From NCBI GenBank assembly GCA_045597125.1, contig JAZODR010000056.1, positions 1 through 39,870 on the forward strand: DNA of 39,870 nucleotides, given 5' to 3'. Below, one piece after another: positions 13,820-24,043 of this stretch. This stretch comes from RGIG5579 sp045597125 (GTDB taxonomy: Bacteria > Bacillota > Clostridia > Oscillospirales > SIG627). The notes beneath the pieces were generated by a model. It worked only from the letters and a program-made list of their open reading frames with translations, made no database searches and was not told the DNA's origin. Positions within the stretch are counted from its first letter, which is position 1; each line of letters opens with the position of its first letter. The translations under genes were made by a program, and so were the position numbers.

Positions 13820-16800
13820 ATATTTTGTTTCTCCACTTTTTAAGAAGTTGAAAATACCATCCTGCAGCCCCCGTGTACCAGCTCCAACCTCCATGTCCTC
13901 GAAATCCTTTTGCATCGTATACATCACCACAGAGAACATATGGTTCTCTTTGATATATTCTAAATTTTTCAATATCAATATTCTCTGTAGGATTGAGTAA
14001 ATCCCTTACAATTTCCGCCTTTTTAAACATCTCAGTATCATTTGTAGTTGTAGCGAAATCCAATAACGCCATACCAAACCAAACTGCAGCATGCGTATAC
14101 TGACCGCCGTTTTCTCTGACACCTGCACAATATCTTTGAATATATCCGGGTGAAGGAGAAAGAGTTTCAAACGGTTTGGTGAATAGCTTTATAATTCGAT
14201 GCTTCTGATCTACCAGTATATCAAACGCTGCTTTCAAAGCGCTTTGAACTTTTCTTTCGTTCAAAGAAAATTCCGTCCCAAGAAACTCAATAAAATAAAA
14301 TGCTGAAAACGCCTGTGTGATTAAATCAATGCTACATTCAGATTCGAGGGAAATATCGCTACCAAGAATTTCTCCGTCGCTGCGGTAAGCTCTGGGGAAC
14401 CAAGCACCGTTAAAGGAAGCGTCGAGGCCAATTTTTAGTTTTGCAAGATGAGCATCAATTTCCTTTTGAAGCGAGGTGGAAACATATTTTTTTAAACGGC
14501 TTAAACAAATTGCTCCAAAAAAACCAAGCCAAACACTTTCGCCATTTATTTCGTTCATCCCGTCGTTCCAATCACCGCTTCCAATGTGTGGCAAATTATG
14601 CTCTTCTAAACCGCGCGCAATAAACAGTTTCGCTGCTCTCTCGAGGTGTTCCAATAGTGTTCCGTTTTCGCCTCGCTTTGGGGAAATATATCTTTCGTTT
14701 TCATGCGGCTTGAGCGGCTCGGATATGATAAATGGAATTGTGGTTTTCAGAACATCTAAATCCCCTGTTTCCCTCACATATGCATCCACTCCATAAATTA
14801 ACCAAAGATAATCGTCGCTGCAACGTGAACGAATTCCGGGGTCACATCTCTCTTTATTTCTTATGGGATGCCACCAATGAAGAACATCGCCTTCTTCAAA
14901 TTGATGAGCTGCACAGCGAAATAGATGAATTTTTGTTTTTTTCGGTTCATCTTTAAGAAAAACCAGACTATCCTGTAATTGATCTCGAAATCCGTAAGCA
15001 CCGCTGGATTGATACACTCCTGTTCTACCTAAAAAACGAGAATGATAAACTTGATATTTCATCCAAAATTCGAGTGGTGTTTCAAAATGATTTTTTTGCT
15101 TTACATTTTCAATGCTTTTCAATATTTTATCTTCAATCTTTACACACAATTCTCTTTTTAAATATTCAAGATGCTCTACGCTTGAAAAACCACCCAAAAA
15201 GTAACTATTTTGTTCTGAGCATTCTGTTGAAAACATTAGTCTATCCTCAAACCGACCTACAGAAATTTCTTTTCCGCCTGCGTAAAACAAGCTCTTTCCT
15301 GAATATTCATCTTGAATACAAGGTGAAAGCATCACAAAGCCATCATCCTGTTTTATAAAAATATTTTTGTCTGGCTTTTGACCAAGGCAAGGTATAAAAG
15401 AATAAATCAAACGAGCATCTCTTTCCGGTTTTGAGGAAAATAATATAGTTATATTTTTAAGTGCTAATACGTCTAAAACGGTTGCAATGACGGAATAAGA
15501 TTTTCCGAAAATTTCCCCTTCATAAACCACAAGAGAATTTCTGTAACTGACTTTTTTGGCAATCTGCAGAAGATCAAAATATTTATTACCAATTTTCAGA
15601 TATATTTTCTCACCATCTTTTTTGGTGGGCAGATTATCCCATTTGGATATCCGATTCAGTCCTGCATTTCTAAACCAAGTAAATCCAAGCGAATTCTGAT
15701 TGCAAACAAAGCCCAGACGAGAATTTGAAATAATATGGGAGAAAGGAACGTTTGGATCAAACAAATCCTTTTCAATTAGAAATTCCTCTTGATTCATTGT
15801 TCCCACCCGCGTAACACTCTTGGACTTTTTGTAATCTGTGCCAATAACTTCAATGTCTGCTTCCGATACTTGAGATAATAAATCATTATCATCACCTAAA
15901 AACAATGCTGATATTCCCGCCCAGGTTTGAATTTCTTCCTCTGTGCAAATAACGGCATGAATACCCGGATGCTTTCCAATTAAATAATCGCATTGATATC
16001 TTGAAATAACAGCTGATATTTCATCTCGAATCGGATTGAAATACCCATCATAATTTTGATGCAAAATTACCAGATCAAATTCATTAATTCCCGCTATAAT
16101 CAACTTTTTATAGGCAGAGATATAGTGACAGAGTGCCTTGATTTCTCGCCTTCCGTTACTTTTAAGATGAATGGAGATAATGGGTCTATCTCCTGAAATT
16201 CCGTTTTTCCATAGGAATTCTTTGGATTGAGACGGAAGATCACTGAAGAAATATTTTCTATTGTTTTGAATCAATAACAGCAATTTGTTAAAACACTCAG
16301 CCGATGCTTTATCAATTTTGCAAATTTCATCAATTCGATTTATTTTTTTCTCAGCAATCTGACGAATAGATTTTACAAATTCAAAGGAACCGTCAAACAA
16401 GTCTTTACTGGGATCGGAAGTGCTATTATCCAAACATATAAAAATAGGAATAATACAAGTTTCCGCTGATGGAAAATCAAATAGCAACTTAATGCGCGGT
16501 TCCATTAACATTCTTTTTTCAAAGTAGTCCATTTTTTCAGATTTTGCTAGTTTTGTTTTAAAGTGTTGCGTAGAATAAAAATGAATTTCTTTGTGTTCTT
16601 TCACGCCTCTTCTCCGAAGAAAAAGGTGTTTTCCGTCAGAAGAGCATTCCAGCGAAAGATTATGAAACGCCGGATGCGCATTATAGTGATTTTCATTTAA
16701 GAGTCTGGGGTGAAACTCAACTTCTACTCGACATCGTTCTGAAAATCCGGACAATTCTATCCGTAAGAACAATGAATTTTTTCCAAAAATCGGTGACATT

Positions 16801-19800
16801 TTGAGAACTGCAGTTTTCTTTCCCGAAACCAAAATGTTTTCTATTCCGCAATTGGTAAAATGATATTTTCCATTTTCTTGATTGTCATAAAATGAGTAGA
16901 CATCTTTCTCGCTATAGATTCGGCAACAAATTCCGCCTTTTTCAGAATGAAAAATATCTAGGCCTTTGTAAAGAACGCGATTTTTTCCGTTGTTGTATGA
17001 TACAAGTGTAACTTTTCCGTCTGATAAAACTCCCCCTCTCTCCAAGTTTTTTATCAAAGGAAACGCCTGTTTTTTTGTTGACGATGACTTTCTAGCTTTA
17101 TCTTCTAAAACATTTTTCTTCGAATAGATTTTACCCTCGATGGGAAAACGCTCTGCAAGCAATTCTTTTTTCTCATTGAATCCGGTTCGAGACATAAAGC
17201 GATTTGCATTTTTCCAATCGGAAAGAACATTTGCAAGAGAAAGAAAACTCATTCCTTTATGATGTGCCATATAAGATCGAACAATATCGTAATCATCAAT
17301 AAAGTTCGAATTAAATTCCACAGCTTCAAAAAATCCCATAGGGCCGATAGCACCTATTTTTTCCAATACTTTTAGATTCTCAAATATTTTTTTGCCCGCT
17401 TTCGGAAGCATTAAAAAAGAAGAATACGGAGAAATGACTTTACTGCTAAAATATCGCTCTTTGATTGATAAATACGGAACTCCAAATGCCATATATTGAA
17501 GATTTTCAGCCTCGTCCGTAGCAGTATAACCACTCTCGCTAATTCCGTAGAGATTGCCAAATTGTGTTCTTACCGAATATTTTTTTTGACAAAAATGAGC
17601 AAAATCCAAACTTTCATCTTCAAGCGAGTTTTCAACAATCGGTAAAAATAACGTTGGCATAAAGTATTCGAAGCAAGTTCCAGTCCAAGAACCAATGCCA
17701 ACTCTACCCGATATAGCAAGAACAGGCCGCTTTGTTGTATACCAGTGTGACGCATTAATTTGACCTGTAGCTATCGCCAGATACGACGTAGTCCTAGCTT
17801 CACTCATATAAAGATCATAATGAGAAGTGCACTTGTTTTCATCATCCGGGAAAACGCCGACAAAAAACAAATTCGCGTGTTGATCAAATAATATTTTAAA
17901 ATTTGCTCCCTTAATTTCAGACTCTATTCGATTTCGTAGAATTTTGTATTCTTCATTTTCTCCCCAGCTAAACAGAACTTGCGATACGATAATCAAAGAT
18001 GCAATAAAATTTCCGCTATCTACTGTAGATACAAATCGATCGCCGATTACGCCCAGAGTTGAAAGGTCATACCAATTATACAAATGTCCTTGAAAGTGCT
18101 CCATTTTATCTATAGAGTCCATTGCTTTACTTAATAGTTTGATGCATTCCTTTTCTGTGAGAATGTTCAAATCCACAGCACTTATCAAAGAAGCCAAATA
18201 TAATCCAATATTCGTCGGTGAAGTGCGGTTTGCAATTTTTTCAACAGGCTCGAATTGAATATTATCGGGCGGCAAATAGGAACTGCTCTCGTTTACAGTA
18301 TTTTTAAAGTATGAAAATTCTTTTTGCGCGATTTTCTGAAGTTTTGAACGATCGTGCTTAGAGAGAAGATCAGTTTCAACGTATTTTTCCGAAAGCGCCA
18401 GCATAATGAATGGATAAAAAACAAAAGACAACGATATCAAAAGCAAACTTATGGTATGAGAAAAAAACAACAACAAAACGGACAATGCAATGGAAGGTAA
18501 ATAAAATTGCAACGGGTCTTTTTTTGTATGCGTAAAAGGAGAATAGGTTTGCCAAGCCAAAAGTTTTTTCTTAGAGATCAACATTCGATATAAACTTCTG
18601 AAAATTGCATCGGAATAAAAGTATGCTTTATGCGCAATTGAGAGAATTGAAAGCAAACATTGATAAAAAGAATTTAACAGTCGATTTCGCATTTTTGTTT
18701 GAAATCTTCTTCCAAATAACTGAAAATTCCCCGAAACCAAAAAAGACAAAATTTCTCTTATAAACGGAAAAAACTCAGATAAAACAATTAGAGCGCAACT
18801 GAAAACCGCAAGTTTTTTTGAATGAAAGGCGGAAACAAAAAGCAACAAAAATTGAAAAATCGGGATACAATAACGCAAAAGATTTTCCAATGCAAAAATG
18901 ATGCGCAATTGGGGGAGCATTGAAAAAAGTTGAAGGTTTTGTACATCCCCGCGAATCCAGCGATGCAGACGTTGATCCGAACTGATTGATCCTTGCGGGT
19001 CCGAGTCTAAAAAGTATTCATCTGCTACAATGGCTGAACGGAGCAAAGCACCTTCCGGCATATCGTGACTTAAAATTTTTTGCTCGGGAAAGACACCGCT
19101 TAAAACGTCATGATAAGTGGCAACATCAATGATTCCTTTACCGCAGAAATTACCTTCGCCAAACAAAGTTTGCATACTATCAAAACTTGCATCAGCATAC
19201 GGAATACTGCCGCTACCGTTGCTAAAAATTTTTGCAAAGGGCGTGGTGATTGGATTCAGGAGTGAGGAGGCTACTTTCGGTTGAAGGATTCCATATCCGG
19301 AAGTTACACATTTTTTTCCATTATTAAGTTTTACCACGCGCGGTCTGTTCAGCGGATGAATCATTCTTCCGATTAGTCTTTTCGCTTGCCCAATCCCAAG
19401 CTCAGTATCAGAATCAAGAGAAATTATAAATTTTGAACCAAAAATTTCGCGTGTTCCAAAGAAAGTGTGTGTTTTAGGAATATCATTTTTAATTAGAACA
19501 TCAACGAACTGCTCAATTGCTCCGCGCTTTCGTTCCCAACCAACAAAAGCATTCTCACTTTTGTGATAAACTCTTTTACGGATAAGAGCGAAAAAGCATG
19601 GAGATTCGTCATTTAATTTTTCAATTTCTGTTGCCAATTTTGAAATTAATTTTTGGTCATTTTGTTCAACCGGTTTTTTAGATTGAGGTAAATCGCAAAG
19701 AAGACCAAAATATAGTTTATCATTTTGGCATTTGTTATTAACACAATATTGCTTTAGTTTAGAAACTTGTTCTGTTATATCTTTTTCATTGCAAATCAGT

Positions 19801-20729
19801 GTTGCAATCGCAATGCAAGTTTTTTCCTCCTCGGCGACTGTATCACACTTCATCGCCGGAAGTCTTTCACTTTTTCTTATAAAAGAATAAAATAAATCAA
19901 CGAAAGATTTTACCGGGAAATACACGATGGGGATTGCAAACAAAGTTAAAATCAAACTGTTGCTAAATAAAAAAATCACAAAAGAAACTATGATGCTGAA
20001 CATAATATTTGCCGGAAAATACATACGAGCCGGTTTGCTTTTTTTCAAATACACACCAATATGTTTTTCTTCTCTTGTCGCCTTATCAAGTTTTTCTTTT
20101 GCGACCAATTCCGGTTTCATTTTTCTTGATTTTGCTTCACTTTTAATCTTTTCCCGATAGTATGCTCGAGTTGACGATGTCATTTTCGTATATAATCCTG
20201 CGGGATCCAATCGAAGAATCTTTTCTATTGGCGAAAAATGAACAATAAAGCGGGAAAAATCGACTTGAAAAAGACTATGCAAACAACGTACAAGATGGGG
20301 AATTTTTTCAATATCTTCAAACGATTTTTGAGAAATCAGTTCCAAGTTAGAAATCAAAAAAGCATCCCTAATGCTTTTGATTTCGATTTCCTTGAACGGA
20401 AACATTTTATTTAACTCTTCAAGGACCAAAATTACATCTTCTCTGCTTCCGGAAAACATATCAGAAGATATAATTTGAATCAAAGCTTCCTTGAAGCCCA
20501 TTCTTATTTTACAGTGTTTTATACAGATGCTTTTTTTTACCGCAATAAAAAAATCATAATTATCCGCGAGCCAGCGCTCGGAATTACTTTGCTTGAATGA
20601 TATCTGCTTGACTTTGTTTTTGATTGAATTAAGACTGGCATTTAATGCGTTATTTAACTCAAATTTTGAAAAATACCGATCATCCAATTTAATGTTAGAA
20701 AGTAAATTGCGAATCTCTTCTGTTTTCAT
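13818..20729 (-). CDS. Cyclic beta-1,2-glucan synthase-like membrane protein (GT84, GH189, GH94 domains)
   Basis: 2303 residues, 17% of the window. Domains, with approximate residues: helical N-terminus (1-230); two membrane helices (240-290); a GT84-type glycosyltransferase with KFIISLDSDTELG near 440, HDMPEGALLRSA and SDQRLHRWIRGD near 588; more membrane helices (610-780). A glucoamylase-like GH189 transglycosylation domain (about 835-1170) holds NWYDLSTLGVIGDRFVSTVD, GSWTGTCFEYF and YMAHHKGMS. After beta-sandwich segments comes a GH94-like (alpha/alpha)6 domain with YGFRDQLQDS, the catalytic-Asp motif GSGDWNDGMN near 2050 and RGHGGWSWYTGAAGWYF. Known relatives polymerise UDP-glucose into a linear beta-1,2-glucan, cyclise it and trim its length. 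It is shorter than typical ~2800-residue versions. GGAAGGTG precedes the ATG. It is monocistronic; no exporter or modifying gene is next to it. Confidence 0.9.
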   Translation of the reverse strand: MKTEEIRNLLSNIKLDDRYFSKFELNNALNASLNSIKNKVKQISFKQSNSERWLADNYDFFIAVKKSICIKHCKIRMGFKEALIQIISSDMFSGSREDVILVLEELNKMFPFKEIEIKSIRDAFLISNLELISQKSFEDIEKIPHLVRCLHSLFQVDFSRFIVHFSPIEKILRLDPAGLYTKMTSSTRAYYREKIKSEAKSRKMKPELVAKEKLDKATREEKHIGVYLKKSKPARMYFPANIMFSIIVSFVIFLFSNSLILTLFAIPIVYFPVKSFVDLFYSFIRKSERLPAMKCDTVAEEEKTCIAIATLICNEKDITEQVSKLKQYCVNNKCQNDKLYFGLLCDLPQSKKPVEQNDQKLISKLATEIEKLNDESPCFFALIRKRVYHKSENAFVGWERKRGAIEQFVDVLIKNDIPKTHTFFGTREIFGSKFIISLDSDTELGIGQAKRLIGRMIHPLNRPRVVKLNNGKKCVTSGYGILQPKVASSLLNPITTPFAKIFSNGSGSIPYADASFDSMQTLFGEGNFCGKGIIDVATYHDVLSGVFPEQKILSHDMPEGALLRSAIVADEYFLDSDPQGSISSDQRLHRWIRGDVQNLQLFSMLPQLRIIFALENLLRYCIPIFQFLLLFVSAFHSKKLAVFSCALIVLSEFFPFIREILSFLVSGNFQLFGRRFQTKMRNRLLNSFYQCLLSILSIAHKAYFYSDAIFRSLYRMLISKKKLLAWQTYSPFTHTKKDPLQFYLPSIALSVLLLFFSHTISLLLISLSFVFYPFIMLALSEKYVETDLLSKHDRSKLQKIAQKEFSYFKNTVNESSSYLPPDNIQFEPVEKIANRTSPTNIGLYLASLISAVDLNILTEKECIKLLSKAMDSIDKMEHFQGHLYNWYDLSTLGVIGDRFVSTVDSGNFIASLIIVSQVLFSWGENEEYKILRNRIESEIKGANFKILFDQHANLFFVGVFPDDENKCTSHYDLYMSEARTTSYLAIATGQINASHWYTTKRPVLAISGRVGIGSWTGTCFEYFMPTLFLPIVENSLEDESLDFAHFCQKKYSVRTQFGNLYGISESGYTATDEAENLQYMAFGVPYLSIKERYFSSKVISPYSSFLMLPKAGKKIFENLKVLEKIGAIGPMGFFEAVEFNSNFIDDYDIVRSYMAHHKGMSFLSLANVLSDWKNANRFMSRTGFNEKKELLAERFPIEGKIYSKKNVLEDKARKSSSTKKQAFPLIKNLERGGVLSDGKVTLVSYNNGKNRVLYKGLDIFHSEKGGICCRIYSEKDVYSFYDNQENGKYHFTNCGIENILVSGKKTAVLKMSPIFGKNSLFLRIELSGFSERCRVEVEFHPRLLNENHYNAHPAFHNLSLECSSDGKHLFLRRRGVKEHKEIHFYSTQHFKTKLAKSEKMDYFEKRMLMEPRIKLLFDFPSAETCIIPIFICLDNSTSDPSKDLFDGSFEFVKSIRQIAEKKINRIDEICKIDKASAECFNKLLLLIQNNRKYFFSDLPSQSKEFLWKNGISGDRPIISIHLKSNGRREIKALCHYISAYKKLIIAGINEFDLVILHQNYDGYFNPIRDEISAVISRYQCDYLIGKHPGIHAVICTEEEIQTWAGISALFLGDDNDLLSQVSEADIEVIGTDYKKSKSVTRVGTMNQEEFLIEKDLFDPNVPFSHIISNSRLGFVCNQNSLGFTWFRNAGLNRISKWDNLPTKKDGEKIYLKIGNKYFDLLQIAKKVSYRNSLVVYEGEIFGKSYSVIATVLDVLALKNITILFSSKPERDARLIYSFIPCLGQKPDKNIFIKQDDGFVMLSPCIQDEYSGKSLFYAGGKEISVGRFEDRLMFSTECSEQNSYFLGGFSSVEHLEYLKRELCVKIEDKILKSIENVKQKNHFETPLEFWMKYQVYHSRFLGRTGVYQSSGAYGFRDQLQDSLVFLKDEPKKTKIHLFRCAAHQFEEGDVLHWWHPIRNKERCDPGIRSRCSDDYLWLIYGVDAYVRETGDLDVLKTTIPFIISEPLKPHENERYISPKRGENGTLLEHLERAAKLFIARGLEEHNLPHIGSGDWNDGMNEINGESVWLGFFGAICLSRLKKYVSTSLQKEIDAHLAKLKIGLDASFNGAWFPRAYRSDGEILGSDISLESECSIDLITQAFSAFYFIEFLGTEFSLNERKVQSALKAAFDILVDQKHRIIKLFTKPFETLSPSPGYIQRYCAGVRENGGQYTHAAVWFGMALLDFATTTNDTEMFKKAEIVRDLLNPTENIDIEKFRIYQREPYVLCGDVYDAKGFRGHGGWSWYTGAAGWYFQLLKKWRNKI

Positions 20730-20816
20730 CGTGCACCTTCCAAATTGTAAATGTTATCTTATTATGAATAAAAAAACAAAATCATATGCAATTTCGCTTG
20801 AAATTAAAGAAAAGAC

Positions 20817-20845
20817 TTGCTTTTTTTTGATATTTACTGTAGAAT
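20817..20845 (+). promoter_or_regulatory. valS promoter
   Basis: TTGCTT (20817-20822) and TAGAAT (20840-20845) have a 17-bp spacer. The -10 lies 45 nt before the ATG, leaving a leader too short for a T-box. Confidence 0.75.
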
Positions 20846-20890
20846 AAATTGATTAAAAATAAGTTTAAATTCAAAAATTTGAGGTTTAAT

Positions 20891-23518
20891 ATGGCACAAT
20901 TATTGGAAAAAAATTACAACCCAAAAAGCTTCGAGGACAGGCTCTACAAAACTTGGTGTGAAAAAGGATATTTTAAGCCATCTGAGGACTCCTCTGCTCC
21001 CTCTTATACCATCGTGATCCCTCCGCCCAATATCACAGGTCAGCTTCATATGGGTCATGCATTGGACAATACTTTGCAGGATATTTTAATCCGTTATAAG
21101 AGAATGCGCGGTTACTGCACCCTTTGGCTTCCCGGAACGGATCACGCTTCCATTGCAACTGAAGCAAAGATTGTTGAGGCAATGCGCAAGGAAGGCGTAA
21201 CCAAGGACGATATTGGCCGAGACGGTTTCTTGGAACGCGCATGGAAATGGAAAGAGCAGTATGGCGGAAGAATCATTTCTCAGCTTAAAAAACTGGGTTC
21301 TTCCTGTGATTGGTCCAGAGAACGCTTTACCATGGACGAAGGATGTTCTAAAGCTGTAAAAGAAGTCTTTGTTCGTCTTTACAAAAAAGGTCTGATTTAT
21401 CGCGGAGAGAGAATTATCAATTGGTGTCCCCATTGTCTTACATCTATTTCTGATGCCGAAGTAGAGTATGAAGATCAAGCAGGACATTTTTGGCATCTTC
21501 GCTATCCCTTCAAGGACGGTTCCGGCTATTTAGAACTTGCCACAACCCGTCCAGAAACGCTTTTGGGTGATACAGCCGTTGCCGTAAATCCAAACGACGA
21601 CCGCTATCGCGATTTGGTTGGAAAGATGCTTGTTCTTCCCTTGGTTGGTCGCGAAATTCCCGTTGTTGCCGACGATTATGTAGAAATGGATTTTGGTACC
21701 GGTGTTGTTAAGATTACTCCTGCCCACGACCCCAACGACTTTGAGGTGGGCAAAAGACACAATCTTGAGATCATCACCTGTATGACCCCCGATGCCAAAA
21801 TCACAGATGATTATCCCAAGTATGCGGGTATGGATCGTTTCCAAGCCAGAAAAGCCATTGTAAAGGATTTAGAAGAGCAGGGCTTTTTGATCAAAACCGA
21901 AGATTATAATCACAACGTTGGCACTTGCTATCGTTGTGGCACTACCGTCGAGCCTCGCGTTTCCATGCAATGGTTTGTAAAAATGGAACCTTTGGCAAAA
22001 CCCGCCATTGAAGCGGTTGAAAACGGTGACATTCGCTTTATTCCCGAGCGATTCAGCAAAAACTATTTCCATTGGATGCGCAACATTCGCGATTGGTGCA
22101 TTTCTCGCCAGCTTTGGTGGGGACACAGAATTCCGGCTTTCTTCTGCGACGATTGCGGTGAAATGGTCGTTACAAAAGATGAATCCGCAATTTGCCCTAA
22201 GTGCGGAAAAACAATGCGTCAGGATTCCGATACTCTTGATACCTGGTTTTCCTCTGCCCTTTGGCCTTTCTCAACCCTTGGATGGCCCGATGAAACAGAG
22301 GATTTGAAGCGCTTTTATCCTACCAATACCTTGGTCACCGGCTACGATATTATTACCTTCTGGGTTTCCAGAATGATATTCTCCGGACTTGAGTATATGA
22401 ATCAAAAGCCTTTTAGCGATGTTTTGATTCACGGTCTTGTTCGTGATGCTCAAGGCAGAAAAATGTCCAAATCTTTGGGCAACGGTATTGATCCGCTACT
22501 CATCATTGATCAGTACGGCGCAGATGCACTTCGTTTTGCTTTGGCAACAGGCAACTCGCCGGGAAATGATATGCGTTTCTCTGATGAGAAAATTGAATCT
22601 GCTCGCAATTTTGCTAACAAACTCTGGAACGCTGCTCGATTTATTCTCATGAATCTTGATATTGAGAAAATTGAGGCACCTGAAACGGTTGAAGGTCTTG
22701 CAATTGAAGATAAGTGGATCCTTTCCAAGTTTAATACCCTTACATCTGAGGTAAGCGATAACCTGGATAAATACGAGCTTGGCATTGCCCTTGCAAAACT
22801 GTACGATTTTATTTGGGATCTATTTTGCGACTGGTATATTGAACTAGTTAAACCCAGACTTCTTGATCCTCAATGCAGCACCCGCATCGCGGCGCAAAAT
22901 ACTCTCGCCTACGTATTCTCCTCTACAATGCAATTGCTTCATCCCTTCATGCCTTTTATTACGGAGGAGATTTGGCAAAAATTCCCTCACGATGGTGAAA
23001 GCATTATGATTTCTTCATGGCCAACAGCAAACTCTGCACTTTCCTTCACAGCCGAAGAGGAAGCACTCAAGCGTATCATTGACGTAATTTCTGCCATTCG
23101 TAATCGCAGAAGCGAAATGAATGTTCCTGCATCAAAGAAGGTTCCCGTATTTATTCAGAGCGATTTTCATAATGATTTTCGCGAAAGCATCGCCTTCTTG
23201 ACCAGACTTGCCGGTGCCAGCGAAATCTCATTTGAAAAGGAATATAACCCAGAAGAATGCGTATCCATCGTTACTGATTCAGCAAGCGTTTTTATTCCTC
23301 TATTTGAATTGATTGACTTAGAGAAAGAGAAAGAGCGATTGGACGGAGAAAGGAAGAAAACGCTGGTTGAAATTGAACGTCTTGAGAAGAAGCTAGCTAA
23401 CGAGCAATTTGTCAGCAAAGCACCTGAAAAAGTAGTTGCGGCCGAGCGAGAAAAACTCGCAGGTTATCAAAAAACACTTGCAAATATTGATGACACTATT
23501 AAAACTCTGTTCAAATAA
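20891..23518 (+). CDS. valS: Valyl-tRNA synthetase
   Basis: Charges tRNA-Val in the cytosol. The 875 residues include NITGQLHMGHALDN (HIGH motif as HMGH, 53-56), PGTDHASIATE, a zinc-type CYRCG and a second CPKCG pair, the editing (CP1) domain with ATTRPETLLGDTAV, GRKMSKSLGNGIDP (KMSKS 524-528), the anticodon-binding helical domain, and the C-terminal coiled-coil arm (about 805-875) typical of ValRS. The frame is open 14 codons further upstream from a TTG, but the ATG at 20891 has GAGG at proper spacing and matches the family start. Codon use is less AT-rich than in neighbours, as expected for a highly expressed gene. Confidence 0.97.
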   Translation: MAQLLEKNYNPKSFEDRLYKTWCEKGYFKPSEDSSAPSYTIVIPPPNITGQLHMGHALDNTLQDILIRYKRMRGYCTLWLPGTDHASIATEAKIVEAMRKEGVTKDDIGRDGFLERAWKWKEQYGGRIISQLKKLGSSCDWSRERFTMDEGCSKAVKEVFVRLYKKGLIYRGERIINWCPHCLTSISDAEVEYEDQAGHFWHLRYPFKDGSGYLELATTRPETLLGDTAVAVNPNDDRYRDLVGKMLVLPLVGREIPVVADDYVEMDFGTGVVKITPAHDPNDFEVGKRHNLEIITCMTPDAKITDDYPKYAGMDRFQARKAIVKDLEEQGFLIKTEDYNHNVGTCYRCGTTVEPRVSMQWFVKMEPLAKPAIEAVENGDIRFIPERFSKNYFHWMRNIRDWCISRQLWWGHRIPAFFCDDCGEMVVTKDESAICPKCGKTMRQDSDTLDTWFSSALWPFSTLGWPDETEDLKRFYPTNTLVTGYDIITFWVSRMIFSGLEYMNQKPFSDVLIHGLVRDAQGRKMSKSLGNGIDPLLIIDQYGADALRFALATGNSPGNDMRFSDEKIESARNFANKLWNAARFILMNLDIEKIEAPETVEGLAIEDKWILSKFNTLTSEVSDNLDKYELGIALAKLYDFIWDLFCDWYIELVKPRLLDPQCSTRIAAQNTLAYVFSSTMQLLHPFMPFITEEIWQKFPHDGESIMISSWPTANSALSFTAEEEALKRIIDVISAIRNRRSEMNVPASKKVPVFIQSDFHNDFRESIAFLTRLAGASEISFEKEYNPEECVSIVTDSASVFIPLFELIDLEKEKERLDGERKKTLVEIERLEKKLANEQFVSKAPEKVVAAEREKLAGYQKTLANIDDTIKTLFK

Positions 23519-23520
23519 TA

Positions 23521-23547
23521 AAAAAGAGCCGAATACGGCTCTTTTTT
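23521..23547. terminator. Bidirectional terminator between valS and ispF
   Basis: AGAGCCG and CGGCTCT pair around AATA, flanked by A and T runs, between converging genes. Confidence 0.92.
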
Positions 23548-23557
23548 ATTTATGAAT

Positions 23558-24043
23558 TCAAAGATAGCGAAGCATAATACAAACAGCGTGAGAGGAAATC
23601 CCCTCTTCCCTGCCAGTGAATCCCAGTTTCTCCTCGGTGGTAGCTTTTATATTAATTTGATCCTTTCGAATCAAAAGTGCAGAAGAGATTTTTTCTCTCA
23701 TTTCAGGAATAAACGAAGCAATTTTTGGCTTTTGAGCAACAACAATAGAATCAATATTAGAGATGGTAAATCCTTCATTTTTACAAAGTTCCATTGTCTT
23801 TTTCAAAAGAAAAGTTCCACTCATCCCTCGATAGATCTCATCTGTATCAGGAAAGTGTATACCAATATCCCCGAGACCACAGGCTCCCAGCATAGCATCT
23901 GCAATGGCATGGCAAAGCACATCGGCGTCAGAATGACCCAGAAGACCTGAAGAATGAGGGATCTCAACACATCCCAAAAATAATTTTCTCCCTTTTACAA
24001 GGCGGTGAACATCATATCCGTTACCAATTCTGATATCAGCCAT
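23558..24043 (-). CDS. ispF: 2-C-methyl-D-erythritol 2,4-cyclodiphosphate synthase
   Basis: Cyclises CDP-methylerythritol 2-phosphate in the MEP isoprenoid pathway as a zinc trimer. The 161 residues show GNGYDVHRL (metal D11 and H13), GLLGHSDADVLCHAIADA (third ligand His), GDIGIHFPDTD, and the C-terminal block INIKATTEEKLGFTGREEG. The length is standard. It overlaps the end of ispD by 8 nt, so the two consecutive-pathway enzymes are translated as a pair. Confidence 0.97.
   Translation of the reverse strand: MADIRIGNGYDVHRLVKGRKLFLGCVEIPHSSGLLGHSDADVLCHAIADAMLGACGLGDIGIHFPDTDEIYRGMSGTFLLKKTMELCKNEGFTISNIDSIVVAQKPKIASFIPEMREKISSALLIRKDQINIKATTEEKLGFTGREEGISSHAVCIMLRYL

Noticed and set aside
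20849..20890. TTG start 14 codons upstream for valS
   Set aside because: No SD, it would begin about 4 nt after the -10 box, and the family start matches the ATG at 20891.
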